This document shows, piece after piece, positions 34,654 through 44,209 of a stretch of 64,000 nt of DNA. Source of the DNA: JADJYF01 sp965278995 (GTDB lineage: Bacteria > Pseudomonadota > Gammaproteobacteria > Ga0077536). Position 1 is the first letter of the stretch. Each line of letters opens with the position of its first letter. The notes beneath the pieces were generated by a model. That model had not been told where the DNA came from. It saw only the letters and a list, made by a program, of their open reading frames with translations, and did no database searches. The stretch lies in assembly GCA_965278995.1 (NCBI GenBank), contig OZ257136.1:5270001-5334000 (forward strand). Direction: 5' to 3'. Position numbers and translations under genes: made by a program.

Positions 34654-36177
34654 TCAGGCTCCTGTTGCCGCGTTGGCTCTGTTGCTCGTACCAACGGCAG
34701 GCGGCACCTGCCGGTGCCAGGCGGTGCGCTGCTGGTAGGCATGGGCCAGCCCGAGCAATCGCGCTTCATCGAAATGCCGGCCGATGATCTGCATGCCGAC
34801 CGGCAGTCCATCGAGCATCCCAGCCGGCACCGAGGCAGCCGGCAGGCCGGCAAGATTCACAGCCGTGGTGTAGATATCGCCGAGATACATTGTTACCGGG
34901 TCCTGGGTGTGTTCGCCGCGCCGGTAGGCGGTCGTCGGTGTGGTCGGCCCGAGAATGAAGTCGACCGTCTCGAAAGCACGGGCGAAATCCTGCGCCAGCA
35001 GTCGACGCACGCGTTGCGCTTTCTGATAATAAGCATCGTAGTAGCCGGAAGAGAGCGCGTACGTGCCGATCAGTATCCGGCGTTTTACTTCGGCCCCGAA
35101 CGCTTCGCCGCGCGAGCGGCGGTAGAGATCTTCCAGATCGCTCGGGTTCTCGCAGCGGTAGCCAAAGCGCACACCGTCGTAGCGCGAAAGGTTGGAGGAA
35201 CACTCGGCCGGGGCGATCACGTAATAGGCCGGAATGGCGAGCGCGGTGTTCGGCAGCGAGATGGGGACGACGGTCGCACCGGCGCTGGTCAATTCCGCCA
35301 GGGCGGCTTCGAGCACGGCGCGGATGCCGGGCGCGAGCGCGCTGTCGACATATTCCGCCGGCACGCCGAGCTTCAAACCGGCGAGGTCGAGTGTGAGTGC
35401 GGCGGTAAAATCTTCACTCCCGCGTTCGCTCGAGGTCGAGTCGCGCGGGTCAAAGCCGGCCATGGCGCTCAGCAGCAGCGCGCAGTCCTCGGCGCTCAGG
35501 CCCATCGGCCCGCCCTGGTCGAGGCTGGAAGCAAACGCGACCATGCCATAGCGCGAGACCCGCCCATAGGTCGGTTTGAGGCCGGTAATGCCGCAGAACG
35601 CCGCCGGCTGGCGTATCGAGCCGCCGGTATCGGTACCCGTCGCTATCGGTGCGAGCCCGGCGGCCACCGCTGCGGCCGAGCCACCCGAGGAACCGCCCGG
35701 TACGCGCTGGTGGTCCCAGGGGTTTGCGACCGGCCCATACCAGCTCGATTCGTTGGAGGAGCCCATCGCGAACTCATCCATATTGGTCTTGCCGAGCATG
35801 ACCATGCCGGCGGCATCGAGGCGTTCGACCACGGTGGCGTCGTAGGGCGCGATAAAATTATCCAGCATGCGTGAGCCGCAGCTGGTCTTCACCCCGCGCG
35901 TACAGAAGATGTCTTTGTTCGCATAAGGAATACCGGTCAGCGGGCCAGCCTCGCCGCGAGCGCGCCGTGCATCGGCGGCGGCGGCTTGGGTCAGCGCGCG
36001 TTCGGCGCACACCGTAATAAAGCTGTTCAGAGCGAGGTCATCGGCGGCAATTCGGGCCAGATAGTGTGTGGTGAGCTCAACGCTTGAGCAGGCGCCGCTC
36101 GCCAGCGCCGCCGCTTGCTCGGCAATGGTTCGCGGCCAGTCGCTCGCGGTCGCTTCGAGTGGGGGAGTCGTGCTCAT
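34654..36177 (-). CDS. gatA: Asp/Glu-tRNA amidotransferase subunit A
   Basis: The 507-residue glutaminase subunit, an amidase-signature enzyme. The Ser–cisSer–Lys triad is visible: K88 in IPYANKDIF, S163 in GGSSGGSAAA and S187 in GTDTGGSIRQP. It releases ammonia from glutamine and channels it to GatB. It overlaps the end of gatC by 4 bp, a translationally coupled arrangement. Length and motifs are normal. Confidence 0.96.
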   Translation of the reverse strand: MSTTPPLEATASDWPRTIAEQAAALASGACSSVELTTHYLARIAADDLALNSFITVCAERALTQAAAADARRARGEAGPLTGIPYANKDIFCTRGVKTSCGSRMLDNFIAPYDATVVERLDAAGMVMLGKTNMDEFAMGSSNESSWYGPVANPWDHQRVPGGSSGGSAAAVAAGLAPIATGTDTGGSIRQPAAFCGITGLKPTYGRVSRYGMVAFASSLDQGGPMGLSAEDCALLLSAMAGFDPRDSTSSERGSEDFTAALTLDLAGLKLGVPAEYVDSALAPGIRAVLEAALAELTSAGATVVPISLPNTALAIPAYYVIAPAECSSNLSRYDGVRFGYRCENPSDLEDLYRRSRGEAFGAEVKRRILIGTYALSSGYYDAYYQKAQRVRRLLAQDFARAFETVDFILGPTTPTTAYRRGEHTQDPVTMYLGDIYTTAVNLAGLPAASVPAGMLDGLPVGMQIIGRHFDEARLLGLAHAYQQRTAWHRQVPPAVGTSNRANAATGA

Positions 36178-36461
36178 TCAATGACCTTGGGCACCAGATA
36201 GAGCCCGCGCTCGACCTGCGGCGCACCGGCCTGCAGCGCCTCGCGCTGGTTGGTTTCCGTCACCGCATCCGGGCGCAGGCGGGCCGAGAGGTCGAGCGGA
36301 TGAGCCATCGGTTCGACGTCGCGGGTGTCGACCGCGTTCATCTGTTCCACCATGGCCAGTATGTCGGATAGCTGTTCGGCGTATCCTGGGATGTCGGCTT
36401 CGGTGATACCAAGCCGGGCCAGGCGGGCAATGGCACGCACGCCCTCAGCGCTGACAGTCAT
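36174..36461 (-). CDS. gatC: Asp/Glu-tRNA amidotransferase subunit C
   Basis: The 95-residue small subunit that stabilises GatA–GatB. The family pattern is clear: RAIARLARLGITEADIPGYAEQLSDIL, then VDTRDVEPMAHPLD and LRPD. The ATG at 36461 is preferred over an upstream start at 36542 because it matches the normal N-terminus. It is the first gene of gatCAB and diverges from mreB across a 273-bp gap. Confidence 0.93.
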   Translation of the reverse strand: MTVSAEGVRAIARLARLGITEADIPGYAEQLSDILAMVEQMNAVDTRDVEPMAHPLDLSARLRPDAVTETNQREALQAGAPQVERGLYLVPKVIE

Positions 36462-36513
36462 GGAGATATCTCGATTATTTGTTTGATTCGAAAGAAGTAT
36501 TTTCTGTGACTTG

Positions 36514-36542
36514 CTTGCTACAGCGGGTCTGCGCTGGTACAT
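36514..36542 (+). promoter_or_regulatory. Possible σ70 promoter for the mreB cluster
   Basis: TTGCTA (36514–36519) and TACATT (36537–36542) are separated by 17 bases, each matching the consensus at four of six positions. It lies in the divergent gap between gatC and mreB, about 190 bases before mreB. Confidence 0.3.
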
Positions 36543-36734
36543 TGCCGAGCTATTTTACTGCGAACAGCGGGGGCGCCGGGAAGTCATCGACCGCGCGGCC
36601 ATCGAGGCGACACCCGACAGTCTGCCGCAACGCAGCGCGGTTCCAGGACCGACCACCGAATTCATGACGACGAACGCTGCGAGTCTGGCCGTGCCTCGCT
36701 GGCGTGATCGAACTATTTAGGGGCTAGAAACTCA

Positions 36735-37781
36735 ATGCTTCGCATGTTGCGGGGAATGTTCTCAAACGATCTCTCGATCGATCTGGGAACAGCCAATACG
36801 CTCATTTATGTCCGCGGCAAGGGCATCGTACTCAATGAACCATCGGTGGTCGCCATTCGGCGTGGCCGCGATTCCAATAACCCGAAATCGATTGCCGCTG
36901 TCGGTATCGAAGCAAAGCGTATGCTCGGCCGCACGCCGGGTCATATCGAAGCGATACGGCCGTTGAAAGATGGCGTGATCGCCGATTTTACGATCACGGA
37001 AAAAATGCTTCAGCACTTCATTCGTAAAGTGCATGGCAATCAGTTGTTCAAGCCGAGCCCACGCGTACTCGTGTGCGTACCGTGTGGTTCGACACAGGTC
37101 GAGCGCCGTGCGATCAAGGAATCAGCCGAGGGTGCCGGCGCGCGTGAAGTATTCCTGATCGAAGAACCGATGTCGGCTGCCATCGGCGCCGGCATGCCGG
37201 TCTCCGATGCCAGCGGCTCGATGGTGCTCGATATCGGCGGCGGCACGACGGAAGTCGCGGTGATCTCGCTGAACGGCATTGTCTATTCCGCATCCGTGCG
37301 TATCGGTGGCGATCGATTCGACGACGCCATCATCAACTACGTGCGGCGCAACTACGGCAGTCTTATCGGCGATGCCACGGCCGAACGCATCAAGTTCGAG
37401 ATCGGTTGCGCGTATCCCGGTAACGAAGTGCGCGAAATCGAGATCAAGGGGCGCAATCTGGCCGAAGGCCTTCCGCGCAGTTTTACGCTGAACAGCAACG
37501 AAATTCTCGAAGCGCTGCAGGAACCGCTGGCCGGCATCGTCGAGGCGGTCAAGACCGCACTGGAAAAAACCCCGCCGGAACTCGGTTCCGATGTCGCCGA
37601 GCGCGGCATGGTGCTGACTGGCGGCGGTGCGCTGCTGAAAGATCTCGATCGACTGCTGATGGAAGAAACCGGACTGCCGGTATTCGTCGCCGAAGATCCG
37701 CTGACCTGCGTGGCGCGCGGCGGCGGCCGGGTACTGGAGATGATTGAGGAACACGGCCCCGAGATCCTGGCGCTGGAGTGA
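36735..37781 (+). CDS. mreB: Rod shape-determining protein MreB
   Basis: The 348-residue actin-like filament protein that guides side-wall peptidoglycan synthesis. The phosphate-1 motif SIDLGTANTLIY, phosphate-2 LDIGGGTTEVAV and the adenosine motif LTGGGALLKDLD are all present. It begins the mreBCD–mrdAB cluster. Length is typical. Confidence 0.97.
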   Translation: MLRMLRGMFSNDLSIDLGTANTLIYVRGKGIVLNEPSVVAIRRGRDSNNPKSIAAVGIEAKRMLGRTPGHIEAIRPLKDGVIADFTITEKMLQHFIRKVHGNQLFKPSPRVLVCVPCGSTQVERRAIKESAEGAGAREVFLIEEPMSAAIGAGMPVSDASGSMVLDIGGGTTEVAVISLNGIVYSASVRIGGDRFDDAIINYVRRNYGSLIGDATAERIKFEIGCAYPGNEVREIEIKGRNLAEGLPRSFTLNSNEILEALQEPLAGIVEAVKTALEKTPPELGSDVAERGMVLTGGGALLKDLDRLLMEETGLPVFVAEDPLTCVARGGGRVLEMIEEHGPEILALE

Positions 37782-37811
37782 GTTAACGAACGACCATGCG
37801 GAGCCACTGCC

Positions 37812-38672
37812 ATTAAGCCGCTCTTCATCAGTACGCCGTCGGCGACCGCGCGTTTCGCGACCTGCGCCATTCTGTCGTTCCTGTGTGTTTCAATCGATCA
37901 CGCGCACGATCATCTGTCGTCCATTCGTGCGGCGCTCTCGGTGCTGGTCTATCCGATACAGGTCGTGGTCAGCGCGCCGGTGCTCTACGGCAATTCGCTC
38001 GTCGATGGTCTCGCAACGCGTGCGCGCCTGCTCGAAGAAAACGAACACCTGCGCACCGAGAATCAATTGTTGAGCGCGAAAAACCAGCGCTTCTCGGCAC
38101 TGGAAAACGAGAATCAACGGCTGCGCAAGCTGCTCGATTCATCGAGCGCGCTGAATCAGGATGTCGTGGTGGCCGATGTACTCGCTATCGAGACCACGCC
38201 ATCGGCGCGGCAGATCATTCTGAACAAAGGTTCGAACCAGGGCGTCTACGTCGGCCAGCCGATGCTCGATGCCAATGGTGTGATCGGCCAGGTCTCGCAG
38301 GTCGGGCCGTTCTCGAGTACCGGTTTGTTGATCACCGATCCGCGGCACGCGTTGCCCGTGCTGATCAATCGCAGCGGGCTGCGCGCAATTGCGGTCGGCG
38401 GCGATTCGCCCGATGAACTCACGCTTTCTTTCGTCGCCATCAATGCCGATGTCAAAACCGGCGACCTCGTCGTCACCTCGGGTCTCGAGCGGCGATTCCC
38501 GGCCGGCTACCCGGTCGGCAAAATCCGTAAGGTCAGTGTTGGGCCGGGCGATCCGTTTGCGACCATCGTGGTCGAGCCCAGCGCCAAGGTCGGCCATTCG
38601 CGCGAAGTCATGCTGGTCGGGCCGCGCGTCGATACGCTCGGCGAGGACCGCATTTCCGCCGTCGAGCGCTGA
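37812..38672 (+). CDS. mreC: Rod shape-determining protein MreC (non-standard start)
   Basis: A 286-residue bitopic scaffold protein. Reading in frame from 37812 gives IKPLFISTPSATARFATCAILSF, the usual MreC N-terminus with the membrane anchor, followed by the coiled coil (ARLLEENEHLRTENQLL) and the β-barrel domains. No ATG, GTG or TTG stands in frame ahead of this point. An ATT codon at 37812 is placed 8 bases after GGAG (37800–37803), so ATT is the likely start. The next in-frame GTG, at 37941, would remove the anchor. An ATG at 37796 is in another frame and stops after seven codons. A sequence error is the alternative. Confidence 0.85.
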   Translation: MKPLFISTPSATARFATCAILSFLCVSIDHAHDHLSSIRAALSVLVYPIQVVVSAPVLYGNSLVDGLATRARLLEENEHLRTENQLLSAKNQRFSALENENQRLRKLLDSSSALNQDVVVADVLAIETTPSARQIILNKGSNQGVYVGQPMLDANGVIGQVSQVGPFSSTGLLITDPRHALPVLINRSGLRAIAVGGDSPDELTLSFVAINADVKTGDLVVTSGLERRFPAGYPVGKIRKVSVGPGDPFATIVVEPSAKVGHSREVMLVGPRVDTLGEDRISAVER

Positions 38673-38682
38673 GGGTGCGCGC

Positions 38683-39168
38683 ATGATGGATAAACCCAAT
38701 CGGCCGTGGGTCATCGCGGTCAGTTTCATCATTGCGTTCATTTTGACAGCCGCACCGCTGCCGGAGTGGGCAGTGGCCTGGCGACCGGCCTGGATAGCCA
38801 TGGTGCTGGTCTACTGGTGCATGGCGCTGCCCGGGCGTGTTGGTGTGATCACCGGCTGGTGTCTCGGTCTGGTGCTGGATGTCCTGCATGGCTCGATCCT
38901 CGGTCAACATGCGTTCGGGCTGGCCTTCGTGGCCTGGGTCGCGTTGTCTTATCACCAGCGCCTGCGCGTGTTTCCGCTGGTGCAGCAGGCGGTGTTCGTC
39001 GGCGTGGTGGTGCTGATCTATCTCGCACTGATGCTCTGGATCTACAACCTGCTCGGCTCGGTCAAATATGGCGCGAGCTATCTGGCCGGGGCTGTGACGA
39101 CCGGGCTGCTGTGGCCGTGGGTATTCGTCATTCTGAGGGATGTTCGCCGGCGTGCGCGTGTTGCCTAG
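38683..39168 (+). CDS. mreD: Rod shape-determining protein MreD
   Basis: A 161-residue membrane protein with about five spans, starting WVIAVSFIIAFILTAAPLP. LDVLHGSILGQHA and FVAWVALSYHQRLRVFPLVQQA are MreD hallmarks. It starts at ATG 38683 (or 38686), 10 bp after mreC, and acts with MreBC in the elongasome. Confidence 0.93.
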   Translation: MMDKPNRPWVIAVSFIIAFILTAAPLPEWAVAWRPAWIAMVLVYWCMALPGRVGVITGWCLGLVLDVLHGSILGQHAFGLAFVAWVALSYHQRLRVFPLVQQAVFVGVVVLIYLALMLWIYNLLGSVKYGASYLAGAVTTGLLWPWVFVILRDVRRRARVA

Positions 39169-39290
39169 CATGACTGTGCGGTGCGCTGTCGCCATTGCCT
39201 TGTCGACATCGGCCAGCCGCGCTTGCTGAATCGCTGCTCCGTTCGGCGCGCGCTGTCGCGTGCGCTCTCGCCTGATCGCTGGCCCTCGCC

Positions 39291-41165
39291 ATGAAATCGC
39301 TGCCCACACTCAAGGACGCCGATAGAGAACGGCGCATGTTCGAGGGCCGCGCGGTGTTTGCGGTCGTCTGCATGGGGCTCGCGGTGCTGGTGATCATTGC
39401 GCGCCTGGCCTGGCTGCAGATCATCAATCACGATCATTTCACCACGCTGTCGCACGAGAACCGGCTGAAGATTTTACCGCTGCCGCCGCCGCGCGGATTG
39501 ATCTACAGTCGCGACGGCGTGCTGCTGGCCGAGAACCGGCCGTCGTTCTCCCTGACGGTCGTACCAGAGAACACGGAGGATCTCGATGCCGCCATCGCCG
39601 AGCTCACGCCGATGTTGGGCATCTCGCACGAGGAACTCGACCAGTTCGCCAAACACATGCGGTTTGCGCGACGCTTCGAGAACGTATTACTGAAAAGCGA
39701 TCTCACGCCGGAGGAACTGGCGGTCTTTTCTGTCAATCGCTTTCGCTTGCCCGGTTTCGAAATTGAGGCAGGGCTCGCGCGACACTATCCGCTGGGCGAC
39801 GCGATGGCGCACGTGGTCGGCTATGTCGGTCGTATCAGCGAGGCCGATCTCAAGGTTATCGATCAATCGAACTACAGCGCGACCACGCACATCGGCAAGC
39901 TTGGCGTGGAGAAAGCGCGCGAGGAACTGCTGCATGGCCGGGTCGGTTATCAGAAAGTCGAAGTCAACGCGCTCGGCCGCATACTGCGCGTCGTCGAACG
40001 TACGCCGCCGGTGCCGGGCAGCGATATCTATCTCACCATCGACGCCAGCCTGCAGGCCGAGGCCATCGCCGCGCTCGGCGATTATCGTGGTGCGATCGTC
40101 GCCATCGATCCCTCGACCGGCGGCATTCTCGCGTTCGTCAGCAAACCGTCATTCGACCCCAATGAGTTCGTCAATGGTATCGGCCGCGCGCTGTACCATG
40201 CGTGGAGCACCTCGCCGGCTCGCCCGCTCTACAACCGCGCGCTGCAGGGCCAGTATCCACCGGGTTCCACAGTCAAACCGTTGATGGCGATCACCGGCCT
40301 GGATTACGGCGTGCGCACGCCGGAGCAGACCAGCTGGTGCCCGGGTTTCTATACCCTGGCCGGGCAGAGCCACCGCTATCGGGACTGGCTGAAACAGGGG
40401 CATGGGCATGTGAACATGAAATTCTCGATTGCGCATTCCTGCGACGTCTATTACTACAATCTCGCTCACGATCTCGGCATCAAACGTATGCACGACGGAC
40501 TCGCGCGTTTTGGTCTTGGCGAGGCTACCGGTATCGATATTCCGGGCGAGGCGGGCGGTCTGCTGCCATCGCCGGAATGGAAGAAGCGCGCGCGCCAGTT
40601 GCCGTGGTATCCGGGTGAGACCTTGATCGCCGGAATCGGGCAGGGCTTCATGTTGACCACGCCGCTGCAGCTCGCCTATGCCACCGCTATCGTCGCTGCA
40701 CGCGGCGAAGTCCACATCCCGCATCTGCTCGATCAGATTGAGGGCCCGGAATCGGCAGAAACGTCGGCGGTGACCCCCGACATCTATACTCGACCCCGCG
40801 TGACCGCCGGCCAGGAGCAGTACTGGGACGAAGTGATCGGCGGCATGGTCGAAGTCACCAATGGACCGACCGGCACCGCGCGCAAAGCGGGCGAGGGGGC
40901 TATCGTCAAGTTCGCCGGCAAGACCGGCACGGCGCAGGTCTTCGGCATCGCTCAAGGCGCGCAAACCAAGAATGAGGAACTGCCGGAGCATCTGCGCGAT
41001 CACGCGCTGTTCATTGCGTTCGCACCGATAGAGGCGCCGGAAATCGCGCTCGCGATTGTCGTCGAGCACGGCAGCAGCGGCAGCCGCACAGCTGCGCCGA
41101 TAGCCCGGCGCGTGCTCGATCATTATTTCGCGGGCCGCGCGAACACCGAGGTCGCCACACCATGA
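39291..41165 (+). CDS. mrdA: Penicillin-binding protein 2
   Basis: The 624-residue class B transpeptidase of the elongasome. It has an N-terminal membrane anchor (AVFAVVCMGLAVLVIIARL), the pedestal domain (LPLPPPRGLIYSRDGVLLAENRP), and transpeptidase motifs SxxK in PPGSTVKPL, SxD at AHSCDVYYY and KTG in FAGKTGTAQV. It cross-links side-wall peptidoglycan together with RodA, whose gene overlaps its stop by 4 bp. The 122-bp gap after mreD holds no gene. Confidence 0.96.
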   Translation: MKSLPTLKDADRERRMFEGRAVFAVVCMGLAVLVIIARLAWLQIINHDHFTTLSHENRLKILPLPPPRGLIYSRDGVLLAENRPSFSLTVVPENTEDLDAAIAELTPMLGISHEELDQFAKHMRFARRFENVLLKSDLTPEELAVFSVNRFRLPGFEIEAGLARHYPLGDAMAHVVGYVGRISEADLKVIDQSNYSATTHIGKLGVEKAREELLHGRVGYQKVEVNALGRILRVVERTPPVPGSDIYLTIDASLQAEAIAALGDYRGAIVAIDPSTGGILAFVSKPSFDPNEFVNGIGRALYHAWSTSPARPLYNRALQGQYPPGSTVKPLMAITGLDYGVRTPEQTSWCPGFYTLAGQSHRYRDWLKQGHGHVNMKFSIAHSCDVYYYNLAHDLGIKRMHDGLARFGLGEATGIDIPGEAGGLLPSPEWKKRARQLPWYPGETLIAGIGQGFMLTTPLQLAYATAIVAARGEVHIPHLLDQIEGPESAETSAVTPDIYTRPRVTAGQEQYWDEVIGGMVEVTNGPTGTARKAGEGAIVKFAGKTGTAQVFGIAQGAQTKNEELPEHLRDHALFIAFAPIEAPEIALAIVVEHGSSGSRTAAPIARRVLDHYFAGRANTEVATP

Positions 41166-42250
41166 TGCGCGGGCAATCCCTGCTCGACCGGTTGCACATC
41201 GATATCCCGTTGCTGGGCGGTGTGTTCGTGGTCTGCATGCTCGGCCTGGTGGTGCTCTACAGCGCCGGCGAACAGTCGCTCGATGTGATCATCCGCCAGG
41301 GCATGCGCATGCTCATCGGGTTGACGGTAATGCTGGCGATTGCGCAGGTTCCACCGCGTCGTCTGGCAAGTTTCGCGCCGCTGATCTATGTCATCGGCAC
41401 CTGTCTGCTCGTGCTGGTACTCGCCATCGGAACCGGGCGCGGCGCGACCCGCTGGCTCGATTTCGGGTTCATCCGCTTTCAGCCGTCCGAGATCATGAAG
41501 CTCGCGGTGCCGCTGACGGTGGCGACGTTCATGGCCGACAAAGCCCTCCCGCCGTCGCTGCGTGTCACCTTCTTCGCGCTGGCGGTGGTCATGGTGCCAA
41601 CAGCGCTGATCGCCGATCAGCCCGATCTCGGCACCGCTATTCTGGTGGCGGCATCGGGTCTGTTCGTATTGTTTTTCGGCGGCCTGCGCTGGGGCATCAT
41701 TCGTAATGCCGTCATTGTCGGGCTTGCCGCTGCGCCATTGGGCTGGTTCGGCATGCACGAGTATCAGCGGCAGCGCATTCTCACCTTGTTCGACCCCGAG
41801 AAAGATCCACTCGGTTCCGGTTATCACATCATTCAGGCAACGATCGCCGTCGGCTCCGGCGGACTTTATGGCAAAGGCTGGTTGAACGGCACCCAGTCGC
41901 ATCTCGAATTTCTGCCCGAGCGCGCCACCGATTTTATCTTCGCGGTGTACTGCGAGGAGTTCGGTTTCGTCGGTGTGCTAGTGCTGCTGCTGGCTTATTC
42001 GTTGATCCTCGTTCGCGGTATGCGCATCGCGCTCGAAGCGCAAGAAATGTTCGGGCGACTCGTCGCGGCGAGCCTGACGATGACCTTCTTCATTTACATC
42101 TTCGTCAACATGGGCATGGTCACCGGGCAGCTCCCGGTGGTCGGTGTGCCGCTACCCATGGTCAGCTACGGTGGGACGTCGCTCGTGACTATCCTGGTGG
42201 GTTTCGGTATCCTCATGTCGATCCAGACGCACCGTAAATTTATCACTTGA
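41162..42250 (+). CDS. mrdB: Rod shape-determining protein RodA (SEDS glycosyltransferase)
   Basis: A 362-residue polytopic SEDS polymerase, the glycosyltransferase partner of PBP2. Conserved features include LGTAILVAASGLFVLF, GSGGLYGKGWLNGTQSHLEFLPERATDFIFAV with the catalytic Asp (D in ATDFIF), and VGVPLPMVSYGGTSL near the C-terminus. The start overlaps the mrdA stop codon. Confidence 0.96.
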   Translation: MMRGQSLLDRLHIDIPLLGGVFVVCMLGLVVLYSAGEQSLDVIIRQGMRMLIGLTVMLAIAQVPPRRLASFAPLIYVIGTCLLVLVLAIGTGRGATRWLDFGFIRFQPSEIMKLAVPLTVATFMADKALPPSLRVTFFALAVVMVPTALIADQPDLGTAILVAASGLFVLFFGGLRWGIIRNAVIVGLAAAPLGWFGMHEYQRQRILTLFDPEKDPLGSGYHIIQATIAVGSGGLYGKGWLNGTQSHLEFLPERATDFIFAVYCEEFGFVGVLVLLLAYSLILVRGMRIALEAQEMFGRLVAASLTMTFFIYIFVNMGMVTGQLPVVGVPLPMVSYGGTSLVTILVGFGILMSIQTHRKFIT

Positions 42251-42276
42251 GACAGATGCCTTAGAGCCGAAACTTC

Positions 42277-43287
42277 ATGCAGATGCGTAGAACCCTGGTG
42301 CTGCTGTTCAGCTTGTTGGTGCCGTCCTGGAGCAGTCTCCTGGCGGCGCCGCTGAATGCCGGCGCCGTCCAAGAATTCATCGCTTACATGGCGACCAATC
42401 ACGGTTTTGACCGCGTCGCGCTCGAGCGGACCTTTGCGCAGGCCAGCCGGTCCGATCGCATTCTCGAGGCCATGTCGCGCCCGGCCGAGAAAACCAAACC
42501 CTGGTACGAATATCGTGCGTTGTTCATTTCCGACAAACGCATCAATGATGGCGTTGCCTTCTGGCGCGAGCATGATGGCGCGCTGTCGCGCGCGGTACAG
42601 ACTTTCGGCGTCGCGCCGGAAGTCATCATCGCCATCATCGGGGTGGAAACCTCTTACGGTCGTGTCACCGGCAGCTATCGCGTGCTTGATGCGCTGGCTA
42701 CGCTCGCTTTCCATTACCCCGGCGGCAATGTGGCGCGGGCGACGTTTTTCCGCGCCCAGCTCGAGCAATTGCTGCTGCTGGCGCGGGACGAAGCGGCTGA
42801 TCCGCTGTCGTTCATCGGCTCTTATGCCGGCGCGATGGGCATGCCGCAATTCATGCCCGAGAACTATCGCAAACTCGCGGTCGACTTCGATAACGACGGT
42901 CGGCGCGACATCTGGAACAATCCAGACGACGCCATCGGCAGCGTTGCCAACTACCTCAATCATCATGGCTGGCGGCGCGGCGGGGATATCACGACGATTG
43001 CCAACGTGAAGGGTACTGCGGCACGGCGATTTCTGTCGGAAGACATCAAACCCGGGTTCCTGCTCGCCGATTTTACCGCCGCCGGCATCACGCCGGTGAT
43101 CCCACCGATGCGAGCTGACGAGGAGGTGGCGCTGTTCGAACTCGAAGGTCGCAATGGCAACGAATACTGGATTGGCTACACCAATTTCTATGTCATCAGC
43201 CGCTACAACCCGCGCGTGAAATACGCGATGGCGGTGGCGCATCTGGCCGAGGCGATCCGCAAAGCGCATGGCAGTACCGGCAGCTGA
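42277..43287 (+). CDS. mltB: Lytic murein transglycosylase B
   Basis: A 336-residue lytic transglycosylase (Slt35/MltB family) that cleaves glycan strands to 1,6-anhydro ends. The catalytic Glu is E124 in IIGVETSYGR; FHYPGGNVARATFFRAQL, SYAGAMGMPQFMP and DFDNDGRRDIW are family motifs. It has a Sec signal peptide ending LLAAPLN but no lipobox cysteine, so it should be soluble in the periplasm, unlike the E. coli lipoprotein form. It lies 26 bp after mrdB and overlaps rlpA. Confidence 0.94.
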   Translation: MQMRRTLVLLFSLLVPSWSSLLAAPLNAGAVQEFIAYMATNHGFDRVALERTFAQASRSDRILEAMSRPAEKTKPWYEYRALFISDKRINDGVAFWREHDGALSRAVQTFGVAPEVIIAIIGVETSYGRVTGSYRVLDALATLAFHYPGGNVARATFFRAQLEQLLLLARDEAADPLSFIGSYAGAMGMPQFMPENYRKLAVDFDNDGRRDIWNNPDDAIGSVANYLNHHGWRRGGDITTIANVKGTAARRFLSEDIKPGFLLADFTAAGITPVIPPMRADEEVALFELEGRNGNEYWIGYTNFYVISRYNPRVKYAMAVAHLAEAIRKAHGSTGS

Positions 43288-44206
43288 TCCGCGCCGGTGC
43301 AGGCCGGCTGGTGCCGCTGCCAGAGCGTTCGCGCCTGCATTGATAGCCATGGCGATCCTGCTTGCGCAGACCGGCTGCTCGCGCATGCCGGGCAACGATA
43401 GCGACGGTCCGGGGCGGGTCATCGCACCGGAAGATATCGAAGAGGTTCAACCGCGCGCCGAGCCCTACAGCAAATACGGCAATCCGGACAGCTACGTCGT
43501 TAACGGCAAACGCTACTACACGCTGAAAAGCTCATCTGGCTACACCGAGCGTGGCATCGCGTCGTGGTATGGCACCAAATTTCACGGGCGGCGTACCTCG
43601 AGCGGCGAGCCTTACGACATGTATCGGATGACCGCCGCGCACAAGCAGTTACCGTTGCCGACCTATGTCGAGGTGCGCAATCTCGACAACGGGCGAACCG
43701 CCACGCTCAAGGTCAACGATCGCGGGCCTTTCCACGACAATCGTGTGATCGATCTCTCCTATGCCGCCGCGCTCAAGCTCGGCGTGGTCGGTAAAGGCAC
43801 GGCTTTCGTCGAAGTGCGCGCGCTCGATGCCCAAGGTCGGCCTACCGGCCCGGTGCTTGCGTCCAACGAGCGCGCGCCGACCGTGCCTGTGCAACCACCG
43901 CCGCGAGCGCCTGCGAGCCCAGTGATCATCGATCGGCCGAGGCCGGTGCCCGCTGCCGCGCCTGCGATTGGTGGTACCTATATCCAGGTCGGTGCGTTCC
44001 AGGATCGCGGCAATGCCGAGCGAATGTCGGCCGACATCGGTCGAGTACTGCCAGGTAATGCTGTACTCATCAAGCAGATCGAGAGCAACGGCAGGCGCTA
44101 TTATCGTGTGCAGATTGGTCCGCTGACCGATGTGGAGCGGGCCGACCAGGTGGTCAGCAAGCTCGAGACCATCGGTGTCACTCAACATACTTTTGTCAGT
44201 AACTGA
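43268..44206 (+). CDS. rlpA: Septal ring lytic transglycosylase RlpA, SPOR lipoprotein
   Basis: A 312-residue lipoprotein. The lipobox is LLAQTGC near residue 37. The double-psi β-barrel domain (about 95–185) has GIASWYGTKFHGRRTSSGEPYDM and VKVNDRGPFHDNRVIDLSYAAA. The C-terminal SPOR domain (about 235–310; YIQVGAFQDRGNAERM) binds denuded glycan at the septum. It cuts glycan strands lacking stem peptides. It overlaps mltB by 20 bp. The ATG at 43268 is needed for the signal peptide. Confidence 0.95.
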   Translation: MAVPAADPRRCRPAGAAARAFAPALIAMAILLAQTGCSRMPGNDSDGPGRVIAPEDIEEVQPRAEPYSKYGNPDSYVVNGKRYYTLKSSSGYTERGIASWYGTKFHGRRTSSGEPYDMYRMTAAHKQLPLPTYVEVRNLDNGRTATLKVNDRGPFHDNRVIDLSYAAALKLGVVGKGTAFVEVRALDAQGRPTGPVLASNERAPTVPVQPPPRAPASPVIIDRPRPVPAAAPAIGGTYIQVGAFQDRGNAERMSADIGRVLPGNAVLIKQIESNGRRYYRVQIGPLTDVERADQVVSKLETIGVTQHTFVSN

Positions 44207-44209
44207 ACG

